Origin: an uncultured Leptolyngbyaceae cyanobacterium
GTDB taxonomy: Bacteria > Cyanobacteriota > Cyanobacteriia > Leptolyngbyales > Leptolyngbyaceae
Length of the DNA: 64,000 nt
Reading direction: 5' to 3'
NCBI GenBank assembly: GCA_938023035.1
Contig: CALIDI010000018.1
Span: 1-64,000 of the forward strand
Both the position numbers and the translations under genes were made by a program. Below, in pieces: positions 38,358-47,469 of the stretch. Position 1 is the first letter of the stretch. Every line of letters begins with the position of its first letter. Under the pieces are notes generated by a model. The model did not search any database. It was not told where the DNA came from and saw nothing but the letters and a program-made list of their open reading frames with translations.

Positions 38358-38549
38358 TTAGTCAACGACCTTTAATAAACCTCGGCGCAATCGATCAAAT
38401 ACCTGGCTAATTAAATCGAGATCTTCAGAACTGCTAGCTGTTAATACCAAAAGGAGGCGCTGGTCCTGGCGGGTTATCCGGCGGGAACTCAAAATGTGCT
38501 CAGCAACATCCTTAAGGGAGGGCAACGAGGTCAATGCTTGGGCTTCCAT
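38358..38549 (-). CDS. Conserved small protein, unknown function
   Basis: 63 residues from ATG 38549 (MEAQALTSLPSLKDVAEHIL); eight extra residues are open upstream from a TTG. The core SSRRITRQDQRLLLVLTASS and the end DLISQVFDRLRRGLLKVVD are basic, helical and leucine-rich, like a family of short cyanobacterial proteins of unknown role. It lies directly upstream of the 33-residue membrane peptide and is probably co-transcribed with it. No ribosome-binding site decides between the starts. Confidence 0.65.
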   Translation of the reverse strand: MEAQALTSLPSLKDVAEHILSSRRITRQDQRLLLVLTASSSEDLDLISQVFDRLRRGLLKVVD

Positions 38550-39134
38550 AACTTTAACAGGGGATTTCAACACCCTTAAGTATCCTAAAATCCCTCAAAC
38601 TGACCAGTGACTGATAATAACCAACTAGTGTGACATCTTCTGCAAAGTTGAGTGAGAGAAATCACAAAGAAAAAACAGTCCCTACCAATTTCCCCCATAA
38701 TCTGCCCCCTGACGAGAAAAAGCTGCAAAATCAAACAAAATCTTCACGCAAACCAACGAGCCGGTAAAGCTGGCTCAAGTCATGACCTAGCGCGTGCCAG
38801 CTAAAACCTCTCACAGGGGTAAACCCGGAAGCTTGCAGAGAGCAAAGAGCTTGAAATTACTTGGCAGACCTTGAAATTACTTGGCAAATATAGAGATATA
38901 AGACACACCCCTCAGCTAAACCAGAACAATCAGAATTTTGACGGATAGAACGGCCAAAACCGCAAAAATTAAGGTAGATTTTTGGTTTGTTTACTTTTGC
39001 TTTTGCCTGTCATAGACGACTGCATTGCTCACGGCACCAGAAAATCTTCGGCCACCACCTGAAGCAACCTTTCTATCAAGCTGGAAGACAAAAGCCCACA
39101 GTAAAGCTGCATCCGCCGGGTCTAGATCAAGCCG
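38550..39134. repeat. Gene-free stretch with a 17-bp tandem repeat
   Basis: CTTGAAATTACTTGGCA occurs at 38850-38866 and again exactly at 38870-38886 (period 20). GAGCCggtaaagctGGCTC nearby (38757-38776) can form a short hairpin. No credible gene is seen in the remainder. Confidence 0.6.
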
Positions 39135-39416
39135 CTATTGAAACTGTCCACTGAGTTGGGTGGCCATACCCTTTTGAGGTAGCTCACCCACTTCATCAAA
39201 GATGGTCAACTTTGTAGGCTTACAACGCTTTACCGCAACCCGAATGCCCTGGGCACCCTCATTTTCTAAGTCCTCAATGTAGCCATCCTTTTCGGCTGCT
39301 GCTGCTGCCTCAGTAGCAAATGGCCCAAAATAGTAAATGCAACGAGGATGATCGGTGCCGATCTCAACCCACCAGGCGAATCCCAAGGTGTTTAACAGAC
39401 TTGTGAAAAATTCCAT
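39135..39416 (-). CDS. DUF1816 domain protein
   Basis: 93 residues from ATG 39416. The DUF1816 hallmarks are FAWWVEIGTDHPRCIYYFGP, the Ala-rich ATEAAAAAEKDGYIEDLE and EGAQGIRV, followed by a basic end (KRCKPTKLTIF). The family is almost confined to cyanobacteria; in several proteins the domain is associated with phycobilisome linkers such as CpcD-like regions, but the stand-alone form has no established role. It lies 74 bp downstream of rlmB on the same strand. Confidence 0.9.
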   Translation of the reverse strand: MEFFTSLLNTLGFAWWVEIGTDHPRCIYYFGPFATEAAAAAEKDGYIEDLENEGAQGIRVAVKRCKPTKLTIFDEVGELPQKGMATQLSGQFQ

Positions 39417-39489
39417 TGTTATTTTGCTTCTCCACCAAAGTCAGCCGCTCTGCCATCCGTCACAGAACCTATATTACTGCGTTAATATT

Positions 39490-40710
39490 TCAGATTTTGT
39501 TATGCACTGTCACATTTCGTGACTTTAGAGTCATAGCTTTTTGTAATCGATCGCCCGTCGTCGAGTCAATCCGTTGCCGATAACTTTCATAAAGCACCAT
39601 ACCAGCCGCAACAGAAGCGTTAAGGCTGTTGATTTTACCCTGCAAGGGGATTGAAATCAGACGATCGCAGACGCGTTGGGTCAACATACTCAGCCCTTCC
39701 CCTTCAGAACCAATCACCAGTGCGATTGCGCCTGTGAGATCAACTGTAGGTAAAGCGTCAGTCGCCATTGCCGTGGTACCATAAATCCAATAACCAGAAG
39801 CTTTTAACTCTTCCAAAGCGCGGGTTAAGTTCACCACCCGTGCCACAGAAAATGATTCTAGTGCGCCAGCGGCAACCTTCATCACTGTAGAGGTAACCCC
39901 AACAGCCCGACGTTGGGGAATCACTAGCCCCTGGGCACCCATGGCTTCTGCCGTGCGAATAATCGCTCCTAAATTATGGGGATCGGTAATTCCATCCGCT
40001 ACGATCAAAATGGGCTGAGAATTTGCAGCTTTTGCCTGAACAATTAAATCACCTAATTCCACGTATTCGTAAGGGGCAATCTGCGCCGCGATCCCCTGAT
40101 GATTGGCTCGATGGGTGATTTGATCTAGGCGATGAATATCCACTTCATCGATGACAGTGCCATTCGCCTTTGCCTGATGGAGTAGTGAGTGAAACCGGGA
40201 ATCATAGCGTAGCCGGGTGGTGACCCAAACACGGTGCAAGCTGCGATCGCCCATCAAAGCCGCTAGAACCGGGTGCCTACCGTAGACCAAGTCCCCCTCA
40301 TCTGTTTCGTCAGGAGTGGCTACAGAATTCGGGATCAGGGCAAAGCCGGCGCGAGGATGATCCATCATAGGTGCCGTTTCTCGACCAGACAGGCGGCGAG
40401 ACTCCCGGCGATCTGGCTCTGGATGCGGGCTATATTTATCCGAAGGCTGGCGAGAAGCTTCCCGGCGATCGGGCTCTGGATGCTGACTCTGGCCATCTCG
40501 TTGGCGTAGCTTAGGAAAACGAGCCTTAAAGGGACGATCTGCTGAGTCAGGGCATTCATCCAATGCTGGACGCCGTTCTCGCCGGCGGGCTTTGAGAACG
40601 GGTCTCTCTGATTCTGATCGGCGCGATTTAAAGGATGCCGCTGGTTTTTGGCCAGAAGGTCGATCCGGGCGTTGTCGTCGAGCAGAAGAGTGAGGGCGTT
40701 TCGATTTCAC
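39490..40710 (-). CDS. rlmB: 23S rRNA (guanosine-2'-O-)-methyltransferase RlmB with a long basic N-terminus
   Basis: 406 residues. GTG 40710 is chosen because GAGG lies eight bases upstream. Residues 1-135 are Arg/Lys/Ser/Pro-rich and contain a near-exact internal repeat, HPEPDRRE at 77-84 and 96-103. The substrate-binding domain starts near 142 ([12 protein letters not shown]), and the SpoU/TrmH knot has [27 protein letters not shown]-type [11 protein letters not shown] and [22 protein letters not shown]. It methylates a ribose in the peptidyl-transferase region of 23S rRNA. The disordered basic extension is absent from E. coli RlmB and probably aids RNA binding (inference). It is followed by DUF1816 and preceded by Mini-RNase III, another rRNA-processing gene, 44 bp upstream. 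Confidence 0.93.
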   Translation of the reverse strand: MKSKRPHSSARRQRPDRPSGQKPAASFKSRRSESERPVLKARRRERRPALDECPDSADRPFKARFPKLRQRDGQSQHPEPDRREASRQPSDKYSPHPEPDRRESRRLSGRETAPMMDHPRAGFALIPNSVATPDETDEGDLVYGRHPVLAALMGDRSLHRVWVTTRLRYDSRFHSLLHQAKANGTVIDEVDIHRLDQITHRANHQGIAAQIAPYEYVELGDLIVQAKAANSQPILIVADGITDPHNLGAIIRTAEAMGAQGLVIPQRRAVGVTSTVMKVAAGALESFSVARVVNLTRALEELKASGYWIYGTTAMATDALPTVDLTGAIALVIGSEGEGLSMLTQRVCDRLISIPLQGKINSLNASVAAGMVLYESYRQRIDSTTGDRLQKAMTLKSRNVTVHNKI

Positions 40711-40754
40711 AGCAATGACCTCTAAAGAATTAGCAAATCTAAAGAACTAGCAAA

Positions 40755-41096
40755 TTAAAAGTTCAGTTGAGAAAGTAAGACGACCAAACGAGCAGGATCT
40801 GTAAGGTAAAGGTAGCCAACTAAAGTTTCAAACCCCGTTGCCTGTTGATAAATTTCTGGTGCAACCCGACGCGAACTGGATACAGATGTATTGCGCCCTC
40901 GACGCAAAATCTCCTGTTCGGTGTCGGTAAGGTAAGGTAACAGTTGATCTAGGTAGTCGGCTTGGGCTTCTGCCCGTACCCGAGCAACAACCTGCTGGTG
41001 ATAAGTCTGAATCCGTCTAGGCGGCATCAAAAAGTAATGTCGAACATAAAGCTCGTAAACGGCATCTCCCAGGTATGCCAGCGCCTTTGGAGACAA
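40755..41096 (-). CDS. mrnC: Mini-ribonuclease 3
   Basis: 113 residues from TTG 41096, chosen because AGAGG sits eight bases upstream and no ATG or GTG exists in frame. The single RNase III catalytic domain has LSPKALAYLGDAVYELYVRHY (active-site Asp), ARVRAEAQADYL and YQQATGFETLVGYLYLTD. There is no dsRNA-binding domain, as usual. The enzyme matures the ends of 23S rRNA. The same frame stays open for about 35 codons upstream and reads like protein (WAGFQQISPVEAQQ), so a rarer start codon further upstream cannot be excluded. It is adjacent to rlmB, consistent with an rRNA-maturation pair. Confidence 0.92.
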   Translation of the reverse strand: MSPKALAYLGDAVYELYVRHYFLMPPRRIQTYHQQVVARVRAEAQADYLDQLLPYLTDTEQEILRRGRNTSVSSSRRVAPEIYQQATGFETLVGYLYLTDPARLVVLLSQLNF

Positions 41097-41544
41097 CTGT
41101 TGAGCCTCTACAGGAGAAATTTGCTGAAACCCAGCCCAGAGAGCAATACCTGCATCGACCTTCGCTTGGCCCAGCCCATGCTTTGATAAATCAGAGTGTG
41201 TCAGTCAGTTTTTACCTCATCAGTCTAACGAATTAAGAGAAAGTCAGTAAACCTTAGCCGGATGCACGGATGATCCACAGGTAAAGGCGACTGGTCGTTT
41301 CTCTATGAGTTGCAATCTGGATTTGGTTTAATCGGCTCCTCATCCTTTGCAATCAAGAAAGGGACTGCTGAAGGCTAGATCTCTTCGATTGAAGCCCCAG
41401 ATTCGGCCAGATCCAAGCTAGGCAGTGAAAAGCGAACAACTAAAGCCTGCAAGCAGACGCCTTTACCCCTACGGAACAAGAATAAAATCCCTATCAATCT
41501 GCGTATGTGGGTTTAGGTTTTGGGGCGGTGACACTTCAATATAG

Positions 41545-41814
41545 CGCGATCGGATCAATTATTTGTCAGAGTCATCCAGTCACCTTGGATTCCTAATCTG
41601 TCCTCTTTACGTTGACACTGCTGAAGTGGTCTGTCAAGACTACCAAAATTTAACCGAAGGCTTGAGCTAGCAATTTGGGGCTTTGCTGGACGGCATTTTT
41701 CTACAAGAAGACATGCAAAAAATCCGTTGGCCTTAGATGAGTGATAACCTTCTGGTAATTATTCTCGATTCTAGTTTGATTTCGCCAACCTCCCCAGCTA
41801 GAGAGGATGCTTAG
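41545..41814 (+). pseudogene. Possible remnant of an unidentified gene
   Basis: In one frame, three consecutive segments read protein-like sequence (HLGFLICPLYVDTAEVVCQD, then QFGALLDGIFLQEDMQKIRW, then MSDNLLVIILDSSL), interrupted by TAG at 41668 and TAG at 41734 and ended by TAG at 41812. Two stops in 90 codons is not statistically striking, so this is only a suspicion. The rest of the 41097-42212 gap shows no gene. Confidence 0.2.
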
Positions 41815-42212
41815 GCACGCACCTAGTTTGATCCCCTCGCTCTAAACTGCGGGGCTGGTTTTAGAAGAGAATTTAAGAGTTTTAGAAAATAATTTAAAAG
41901 CCACCCTAGCGACTAAAGTCTAAAGTCGCGGCTATCCAGACAAAACCTGCCTTCTCAGGTTACAGAAAGCCCCGGTTGGTTGAAGTCTGCGAAAGCAAAC
42001 TTGACTTGTGGCATTGTGGTTTTTACCATCGGACGCTTTTCAAACACTCTCCAAATGAGTAGGGGTTCATTCTGAATTGACTAGCATTTAGAGGAATAGA
42101 GGTGCAAATCATGACAGAGTTGCTCACTTTATTTCTTTTTTCAGGTAGCTTAATTACTCATTAGGGGCAACATGACCTCTCTACCGCTGGCATAACCTTA
42201 AGGGATTAGTCG

Positions 42213-43379
42213 ATGCATTCAATTTCTTTACCCGGGCAGCTAAACCCCTGCGCCCACTTACTTGGGCACCCGGGCAGACCCAGCCGTATTTTAGTGGTTG
42301 ATGACTTACCAGATAACTGCTTTTTAATTCAGACCCTCTTACAAGAGGAGGGGTATGAAATTAGTACGGCTAATAGTGGCGCAGAGGCATTGGAACGGAT
42401 TCACCAGTCGCCTCCGGATTTACTCTTGCTGGATGTCATGATGCCAGGAATCGATGGCTATGAAGTGACCCGGCGAATTCGGCAAAACCCGGACATTCCG
42501 TTTTTGCCGATCCTGCTGATTACAGCCCATGACCAGCCTAGCCTTGTCCGAGGGCTAGATCTTGGTGCGGATGAGTTTATTCGCAAACCAGTCGATGTCG
42601 ATGAACTAGTGGCCAGGGTGCGATCGCTCTTACGGTTAAAGCACAGCGTTGATGAACGCGATCGCATTGCCTACCAGCGAGAGGATTTTGTTTCGCGTCT
42701 GGCTCATGATCTGCGTACCCCCTTGATTGCGGCGGATCGAATGCTGCATCTATTAGAAGAAGGAGCGCTAGGAGAGTTGACCCCTGCCATGGCAGAAGCC
42801 ATTGAGGTGATGCTGCGCAGCAACCAAAATCTGCTGCATTTGGTCAATTCTTTGCTCGAAGTTTATCGCTATGAGGCTGGGCGTAAAACGCTGGTGCTCA
42901 AGCCGGTAGATCTAATTGAGCTGGCTGAAGAAGTCATTGCCGAACTGACTCCTTTAGCCCAGCAAAAAAGTTTAAGCCTCAATCTTTTAAACGACCTCCC
43001 CGCAGAGGAAGCAATGGTAATGGGCGATCGCATCGAGCTGCGGCGGGTGATCACAAACCTGCTGGGGAATGCGCTTAAGTTTACTGATCATGGCGGTGTC
43101 ATCATCACTTTGCAGGCAAATTCTGATCATCTTACTTTGGCGGTAACCGATACAGGACAAGGGATTCCGGCAACTGATTTACCCTATTTGTTTGAGTGCT
43201 TTACCCAGGGAAACCACCGTCGCCCGGGTAGTGGCCTGGGACTACACCTATCCCACTGTATTATTGAAGCCCACCAGGGAACTCTTCAAGTTGACTCAAC
43301 AGTCGGCCAGGGAAGCACATTCACCGTTACCCTACCTCGCCCCCAGAGCTTGCCGCAGGGTGAATCAGTCTCTGCCTAG
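42213..43379 (+). CDS. Hybrid receiver-histidine kinase
   Basis: 388 residues from ATG 42213. REC (24-142) has VVDDLPD, D74 (LLLDVMMPG) and K125 (IRKPVDV). A short linker leads to HisKA with H165 in LAHDLRTPLIAADRML. The HATPase has the N box (ITNLLGNALKFTDHG), G1 (DTGQGIP), F (LFECFTQG) and G2 (GSGLGLHLS). There is no membrane helix or sensory domain. The architecture parallels the kinase at 15782, but with a canonical HDLRTP H-box. No response-regulator gene adjoins it, so the partner is unknown. It is preceded by a 1.1-kb gene-free stretch. Confidence 0.92.
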   Translation: MHSISLPGQLNPCAHLLGHPGRPSRILVVDDLPDNCFLIQTLLQEEGYEISTANSGAEALERIHQSPPDLLLLDVMMPGIDGYEVTRRIRQNPDIPFLPILLITAHDQPSLVRGLDLGADEFIRKPVDVDELVARVRSLLRLKHSVDERDRIAYQREDFVSRLAHDLRTPLIAADRMLHLLEEGALGELTPAMAEAIEVMLRSNQNLLHLVNSLLEVYRYEAGRKTLVLKPVDLIELAEEVIAELTPLAQQKSLSLNLLNDLPAEEAMVMGDRIELRRVITNLLGNALKFTDHGGVIITLQANSDHLTLAVTDTGQGIPATDLPYLFECFTQGNHRRPGSGLGLHLSHCIIEAHQGTLQVDSTVGQGSTFTVTLPRPQSLPQGESVSA

Positions 43380-43432
43380 CAGATGATTGCAAGTATTTTC
43401 TATAGAAAAAGGATGGTGAATGGGAACTGAAC

Positions 43433-43654
43433 TCAGTCGTTTTCCCAAGTTTCTGGCCCCATCAAGTCAGCAATGCGATCGCGCAGTAAAAAATCACAAC
43501 GCTCTAGCTCGCACTCAACGCAAACCCAGTCGCGGGGAGGAATAAACTGACAGAGGGTATAGATTGGTTGACTACGACTAACCAGCCCTTTTTTGACAAG
43601 CTCACGGGCTTCATCTTGAATGACATCTAAGGAGTATTGAACGGACTGAAGCAT
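43433..43654 (-). CDS. DUF4327 family protein
   Basis: 73 residues. ATG 43654 is preferred over GTG 43660 because GAGGG lies six to seven bases upstream. The family pattern is evident: QYSLDVIQDEARELV, KKGLVSRSQPIYTLCQFIPP, DWVCVECELE and LLRDRIADLMG. The CVEC motif could bind metal. The family is restricted to cyanobacteria and has no established function. It converges on the REC-kinase gene with a 53-bp gap. Confidence 0.88.
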   Translation of the reverse strand: MLQSVQYSLDVIQDEARELVKKGLVSRSQPIYTLCQFIPPRDWVCVECELERCDFLLRDRIADLMGPETWEND

Positions 43655-43660
43655 AACCAC

Positions 43661-44006
43661 CCTCTTGAGCTAATGTTGTTGGATTTGATTTCTATAACAA
43701 ACACCGGTCTTCCAGGGTAATATCCCCGCTGGCATAAAGCGTTTATCCATCTCTAGCTAGAGAAAACAGCGGGAGAGTAACCAGGTTGTCCCTTCACTAG
43801 CTTAACGCTAAAAAATGTAGCTCTGTATACTGAACCCACCCATTATTGTCTAGCTAAATCTCAGAAGATTGTGTTAAGAAGCGTTATTAAAGTCATTAAG
43901 CTCTGACTAAACCTTTCTTAATCTTTAGGGGGGCGATGCAACTTTGCATGGTTTCACTGTTTTTTTAAGATTCATTCATTGGACTTTTCAAAAATTCAGC
44001 CTAGTG
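43661..44006. other. Gene-free stretch
   Basis: About 350 bp between DUF4327 and pdxA, both on the minus strand; A/T-rich, with no ORF, and presumably the promoter region of the DUF4327 gene. Confidence 0.35.
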
Positions 44007-45086
44007 TTAAGCAAGCCTTATCATTTCACTTTGTTTCTGGCGTTGCTGACACAAAGTGCTGGCTACCGCAATGGCTGCTTTAAAGCTGCTCTCATTGGCA
44101 ATACCTAGCCCAGCAATATCAAAGGCGGTGCCATGGTCGGGGGAGGTTCGCACAAATGGAAGCCCAATGGTGGTATTGACTGCTTGATCAAAGGCCAAAA
44201 GCTTGAGGGGAACTAAGCCCTGATCATGGTACAGGGCCAGGTAAGCATCATAGGTTACCACTGGGCGATCGCCGTACCAAGCTCTGCCAGGGGCAACCCA
44301 AAGCGTATCGGGTGGCACTAAACCCACCAACTCAACCCCTTTAAATTCTGTCTGCATTGCCTGCAACCAGGGGTAAAGACAATTCTGCTCTTCTTTCCCC
44401 AACTGTCCGGCTTCACCACTATGGGGATTGAGTCCGGCGATCGCAATCCGGGGACGCGCGATGCCGAAATCTTGGTGCAAGCACTCAATCAGTAAAGTCA
44501 GTTTACGCGTCATCAGTTCTGGAGTCAGGGTATCGGGCACCTGGCGCAGAGGAATATGGGTCGTCGCGAGTAAGGTGCGCAGCACCCAACCAGTGTAGGG
44601 CGATCGCGCTACAAAGAGCATGCCAAACCGCTCAACCCCTGCCCGCTCTGCCAATAACTCTGTCTGGCCTGGATAGGAGTAGCCTGCGGCTTGCCAGGCC
44701 GCTTTCGCGATCGGAGCCGTCACAATTCCGTCGAATTGCCCCGCCAGAGTTGCCTCAATTGCGGTTTCTAAATAACGAAAGCTAGCCAGCCCGCTGGCGG
44801 CATTACCTTGCCCGAGGCAAATTTGTGCCTCGACCTCTGGCGCTAACCCAACATCCAACAAGGGCCAATGGTCTGGATCGGCAAGGGCAAGGTTAGGCTG
44901 CTGTTGTTGCAGGTGTTGATAGGTCTGCCGTAACAGCGATCGCGTCCCAACCAGGGTCAATGCACCAATCTGGGCAATCTCTGGGGATGCAAGCGCCTTC
45001 AAAACAACCTCTGTGCCAATGCCAGCAGGATCACCTAAAGGCACTACAATCCGAGGAAAAGTGGACATGGGTGACCAATGAATCAT
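44007..45086 (-). CDS. pdxA: 4-hydroxythreonine-4-phosphate dehydrogenase
   Basis: 359 residues from ATG 45086; ATG 45068 ([18 protein letters not shown]) is equally plausible, as neither has a clear ribosome-binding site. Motifs: [87 protein letters not shown] and [14 protein letters not shown]. The histidines in HIPL, YHDQG and SPDHG bind the metal. It oxidises 4-phosphohydroxy-L-threonine in pyridoxal-phosphate synthesis (the DXP-dependent route, with PdxJ). It is divergent from petM, with about 110 bp between. Confidence 0.95.
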   Translation of the reverse strand: MIHWSPMSTFPRIVVPLGDPAGIGTEVVLKALASPEIAQIGALTLVGTRSLLRQTYQHLQQQQPNLALADPDHWPLLDVGLAPEVEAQICLGQGNAASGLASFRYLETAIEATLAGQFDGIVTAPIAKAAWQAAGYSYPGQTELLAERAGVERFGMLFVARSPYTGWVLRTLLATTHIPLRQVPDTLTPELMTRKLTLLIECLHQDFGIARPRIAIAGLNPHSGEAGQLGKEEQNCLYPWLQAMQTEFKGVELVGLVPPDTLWVAPGRAWYGDRPVVTYDAYLALYHDQGLVPLKLLAFDQAVNTTIGLPFVRTSPDHGTAFDIAGLGIANESSFKAAIAVASTLCQQRQKQSEMIRLA

Positions 45087-45194
45087 TCTAGAAGTGCAAC
45101 CAATCTGGTTTAAAATTCTTAAGAAGCAAGAGGTGAATCAATCAAACCTCTGATAACAAACCAAAAGACTCATAATTCAAGGGAGAACCGTTCA

Positions 45195-45296
45195 ATGGGA
45201 GAAATTTTCGGTACTGCTATTCTCGCCCCTGCCTTAGTAATGATTGGCTTAGGTGTCGGCTTTTTGCTACTCAAATTGCAAGGTGGCGAAGAATAA
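45195..45296 (+). CDS. petM: Cytochrome b6f complex subunit PetM
   Basis: 33 residues. MGEIFGTAILAPALV is followed by a single hydrophobic span ending GVGFLLLKLQGGEE. The tail (LLLKxQGxEE) matches the PetM end known from Nostoc-type cyanobacteria. GGGAGA lies about eight bases before ATG 45195. PetM is one of the four small single-helix subunits at the periphery of the b6f dimer in the thylakoid membrane, where it stabilises the complex and affects state transitions. It is monocistronic, between pdxA (divergent) and the zinc-sensor gene (convergent). Confidence 0.88.
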   Translation: MGEIFGTAILAPALVMIGLGVGFLLLKLQGGEE

Positions 45297-45442
45297 ATTC
45301 AGAGGTCAACCCGTGGGCAGATCAAACCTATTGCCGAGATAGGCCGCAAATACTCACCTTCCCCTTAAGGAGAAAGCCCACGGTGTGCAACTCACCTCAC
45401 CCTCTCTATACTCGCTTCCGGCAAAGATTAAGCCAGGTTCGA

Positions 45443-45862
45443 TCATGAGTTATCCGATTCGTCCAGATGCTCTGCAACCTCTCGATAAAGATTAAGGACA
45501 TGGCTATCTTTGAGCGCATAAAACACATTTCTCCCCCGTTTACGGTAGCTGACTAGGCGCATTGATCGCAGTGTCCGCAGTTGATGGGAGACAGCCGATT
45601 CTGACATCTTAACGGCAGCAGCTAGGTCACAAACGCAAAGTTCCTGGTTAGCCAACGCAGAAACAATGCGCAAACGATTCGCATCACCCAACAGGCTAAA
45701 AAATTCAGCCATTCTTTGAGCCTTCTCTTGACTCAAGATATGTTGCTGAATTTGCCGAAAATGACCCAAATCCACAGGATGTTGAATCGCACAGAGAAGG
45801 TTCTCAGTAGAGTCTGCCCGGGGATGAGTGGTTTGAGTCGTCGCAGGATGGGATTTGGCCAT
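45443..45862 (-). CDS. ArsR/SmtB-family zinc-sensing repressor
   Basis: 139 residues from ATG 45862. The winged helix lies at 50-115 (FFSLLGDANRLRIVSAL, SESAVSHQLRTLRSMRLVSY). Both classic metal sites are visible: the alpha-3 site C76-V-C78 (ELCVCDL) and the alpha-5 zinc site D119-x-H121-x10-H132-x2-E135. The N-terminal C24 and H28 may add ligands as in ZiaR/SmtB. Metal binding at alpha-5 lowers DNA affinity and derepresses an efflux ATPase or metallothionein gene in known members. No such target adjoins it, and no obvious 12-2-12 operator is seen upstream, so it may regulate in trans. It converges on petM (147 bp). Confidence 0.92.
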   Translation of the reverse strand: MAKSHPATTQTTHPRADSTENLLCAIQHPVDLGHFRQIQQHILSQEKAQRMAEFFSLLGDANRLRIVSALANQELCVCDLAAAVKMSESAVSHQLRTLRSMRLVSYRKRGRNVFYALKDSHVLNLYREVAEHLDESDNS

Positions 45863-46374
45863 AAAAGGTCAACTCGTAGAACGCCAGATAAACCAGATAA
45901 AGAAGATAAAACTCCACCAAGTTGTAGGACTGGGGAGATGCTCGCAAAGCTTAAACCTCAGCAGATCGCGGAGAAATCAAGATACTCCCAAGCCAAAACA
46001 CTTCTAAGCTCTTCTAAGCTAAAGAGGTAACTCTGTATCAGGACAGATGAATTAGAAGTAGGGAATTTTACCCATTATCCCTTATGCATTCTTCCCTGCA
46101 CAGGCCAGCGCCTGCAAGCATCGGAGCCGTCTTCAGGGGAAATACACTAACAAATAGCCTTGAATCTCTTTAGGTGAATTCTCCATCGCTTGGGGTAAAA
46201 CATCCGTTGGATTTTGCTCAGTGAGTGTCATCTTATTATTGAGCCTTTCCTTACCCTAACGCAGGAGCCGTTTGCGTCACAACCCGGTACCAGTGCCTCA
46301 GGCAAATCTACCAGGTAGCATTCACATTTAATGATAGAATCTTACGAAAAGTTAACATCCATATTAATATTCCC
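45863..46374. other. Divergent intergenic region between the zinc sensor and ycf39
   Basis: No gene. CTTCTAAGCT is tandemly duplicated at 46001-46020. The 60 bp before ycf39 are A/T-rich and probably contain its promoter. Confidence 0.4.
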
Positions 46375-47358
46375 ATGAAGCTACTCGTTATCGGTGCAAC
46401 AGGCACTTTAGGTCGGCAAATTGTCCGGCGGGCACTGGATGAAGGGCACGAAGTTCGGTGTTTGGTACGAAGTTTTAAGAAAGCGGCCTTTCTCAAAGAG
46501 TGGGGAGCCGAGCTTGCACCGGGAGATTTGTGCCGAGCCGATACCCTGACGCAGGCGCTTGTGGGAATAGATGCCGTCATTGATGCGGCCACGACTCGGG
46601 CAACCGATTCGGCCAGCATTCGAGAAGTAGATTGGGATGGCAAGGTCAATCTCATTCAAGCTGCAAAAGCAGCCAATGTTCAGCGGTTCATCTTTTTCTC
46701 CATTCTCGATGCTGAGAAGTATCCTAATGTACCGTTAATGAATATTAAGCACTGTGTTGAATTGTTTTTGGCAGAGTCGGGCTTGAACTACACCATCTTG
46801 CGTCCTTGTGGGTTTATGCAAGGGCTAATTGGCCAGTACGCCATCCCGATCTTGGAAAATCAGGCGGTTTGGGTTATGGGTGAAACAGCCCCGACGGCCT
46901 ACATGGATACTCAGGATATTGCTAGGTTTGCTGTGCGAGCATTAAGTGTGCCTGAGACAGAGCGCCAGACTTTTCCAGTTGTCGGGTCGCGGGCATGGGG
47001 GGCCTACGAAATTATCCGCTTATGTGAACGCCTTTCCGGAAAGACGGCCAAGGTTTCGCGGATGCCATTAGGTTTGTTGCGAGCAATGCGGCGAGTTACG
47101 CGCTTTTTTCAATGGACCTGGAATGTGTCGGAGCGTTTGGCCTTTGCTGAGGTGGCCGCAGGCGGCAAACCTTTAAGCGCGCCGATGGAAGCTGTTTATC
47201 AAGTTTTTGGTATCGATCCTGCTGAAACAACGACGCTAGAAGCTTATTTGCAGGAATACTTTGGCCGGATTTTGAAAAAGCTGAAGGAACTAGAGGCGCA
47301 AATGCCCAAGGCTAAGAAAAAGCAAATGAATAAAGAGCGCACTTACCCGCGCTTCTAA
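46375..47358 (+). CDS. ycf39: Ycf39 / HCF244-type atypical short-chain dehydrogenase
   Basis: 327 residues from ATG 46375. The N-terminal Rossmann motif GATGTLGRQIVRRALDEG binds NAD(P). VIDAATTRATDS, FSILDAEKYPNVPLMNIKH, LNYTILRPCGFMQGLIGQYA and AYMDTQDIARFAVRAL follow the Ycf39 pattern. The catalytic Tyr-x3-Lys of classical SDRs is absent, as in the family. A basic C-terminal helix ends KKKQMNKERTYPRF. Ycf39 works with high-light-inducible proteins in pigment delivery to newly made D1 during photosystem II assembly. It is followed by NAD kinase (111 bp), possibly on the same transcript. Confidence 0.93.
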   Translation: MKLLVIGATGTLGRQIVRRALDEGHEVRCLVRSFKKAAFLKEWGAELAPGDLCRADTLTQALVGIDAVIDAATTRATDSASIREVDWDGKVNLIQAAKAANVQRFIFFSILDAEKYPNVPLMNIKHCVELFLAESGLNYTILRPCGFMQGLIGQYAIPILENQAVWVMGETAPTAYMDTQDIARFAVRALSVPETERQTFPVVGSRAWGAYEIIRLCERLSGKTAKVSRMPLGLLRAMRRVTRFFQWTWNVSERLAFAEVAAGGKPLSAPMEAVYQVFGIDPAETTTLEAYLQEYFGRILKKLKELEAQMPKAKKKQMNKERTYPRF

Positions 47359-47469
47359 TGACTGGGAACATTTGCACTGATTTTTAATGCGATCGCCCAG
47401 GGAACTTTGATGTTATATTCCCTAAAAATTCTTGTTTTTTGACCCTTGACCCCTGCCCCCTGCTGCACC

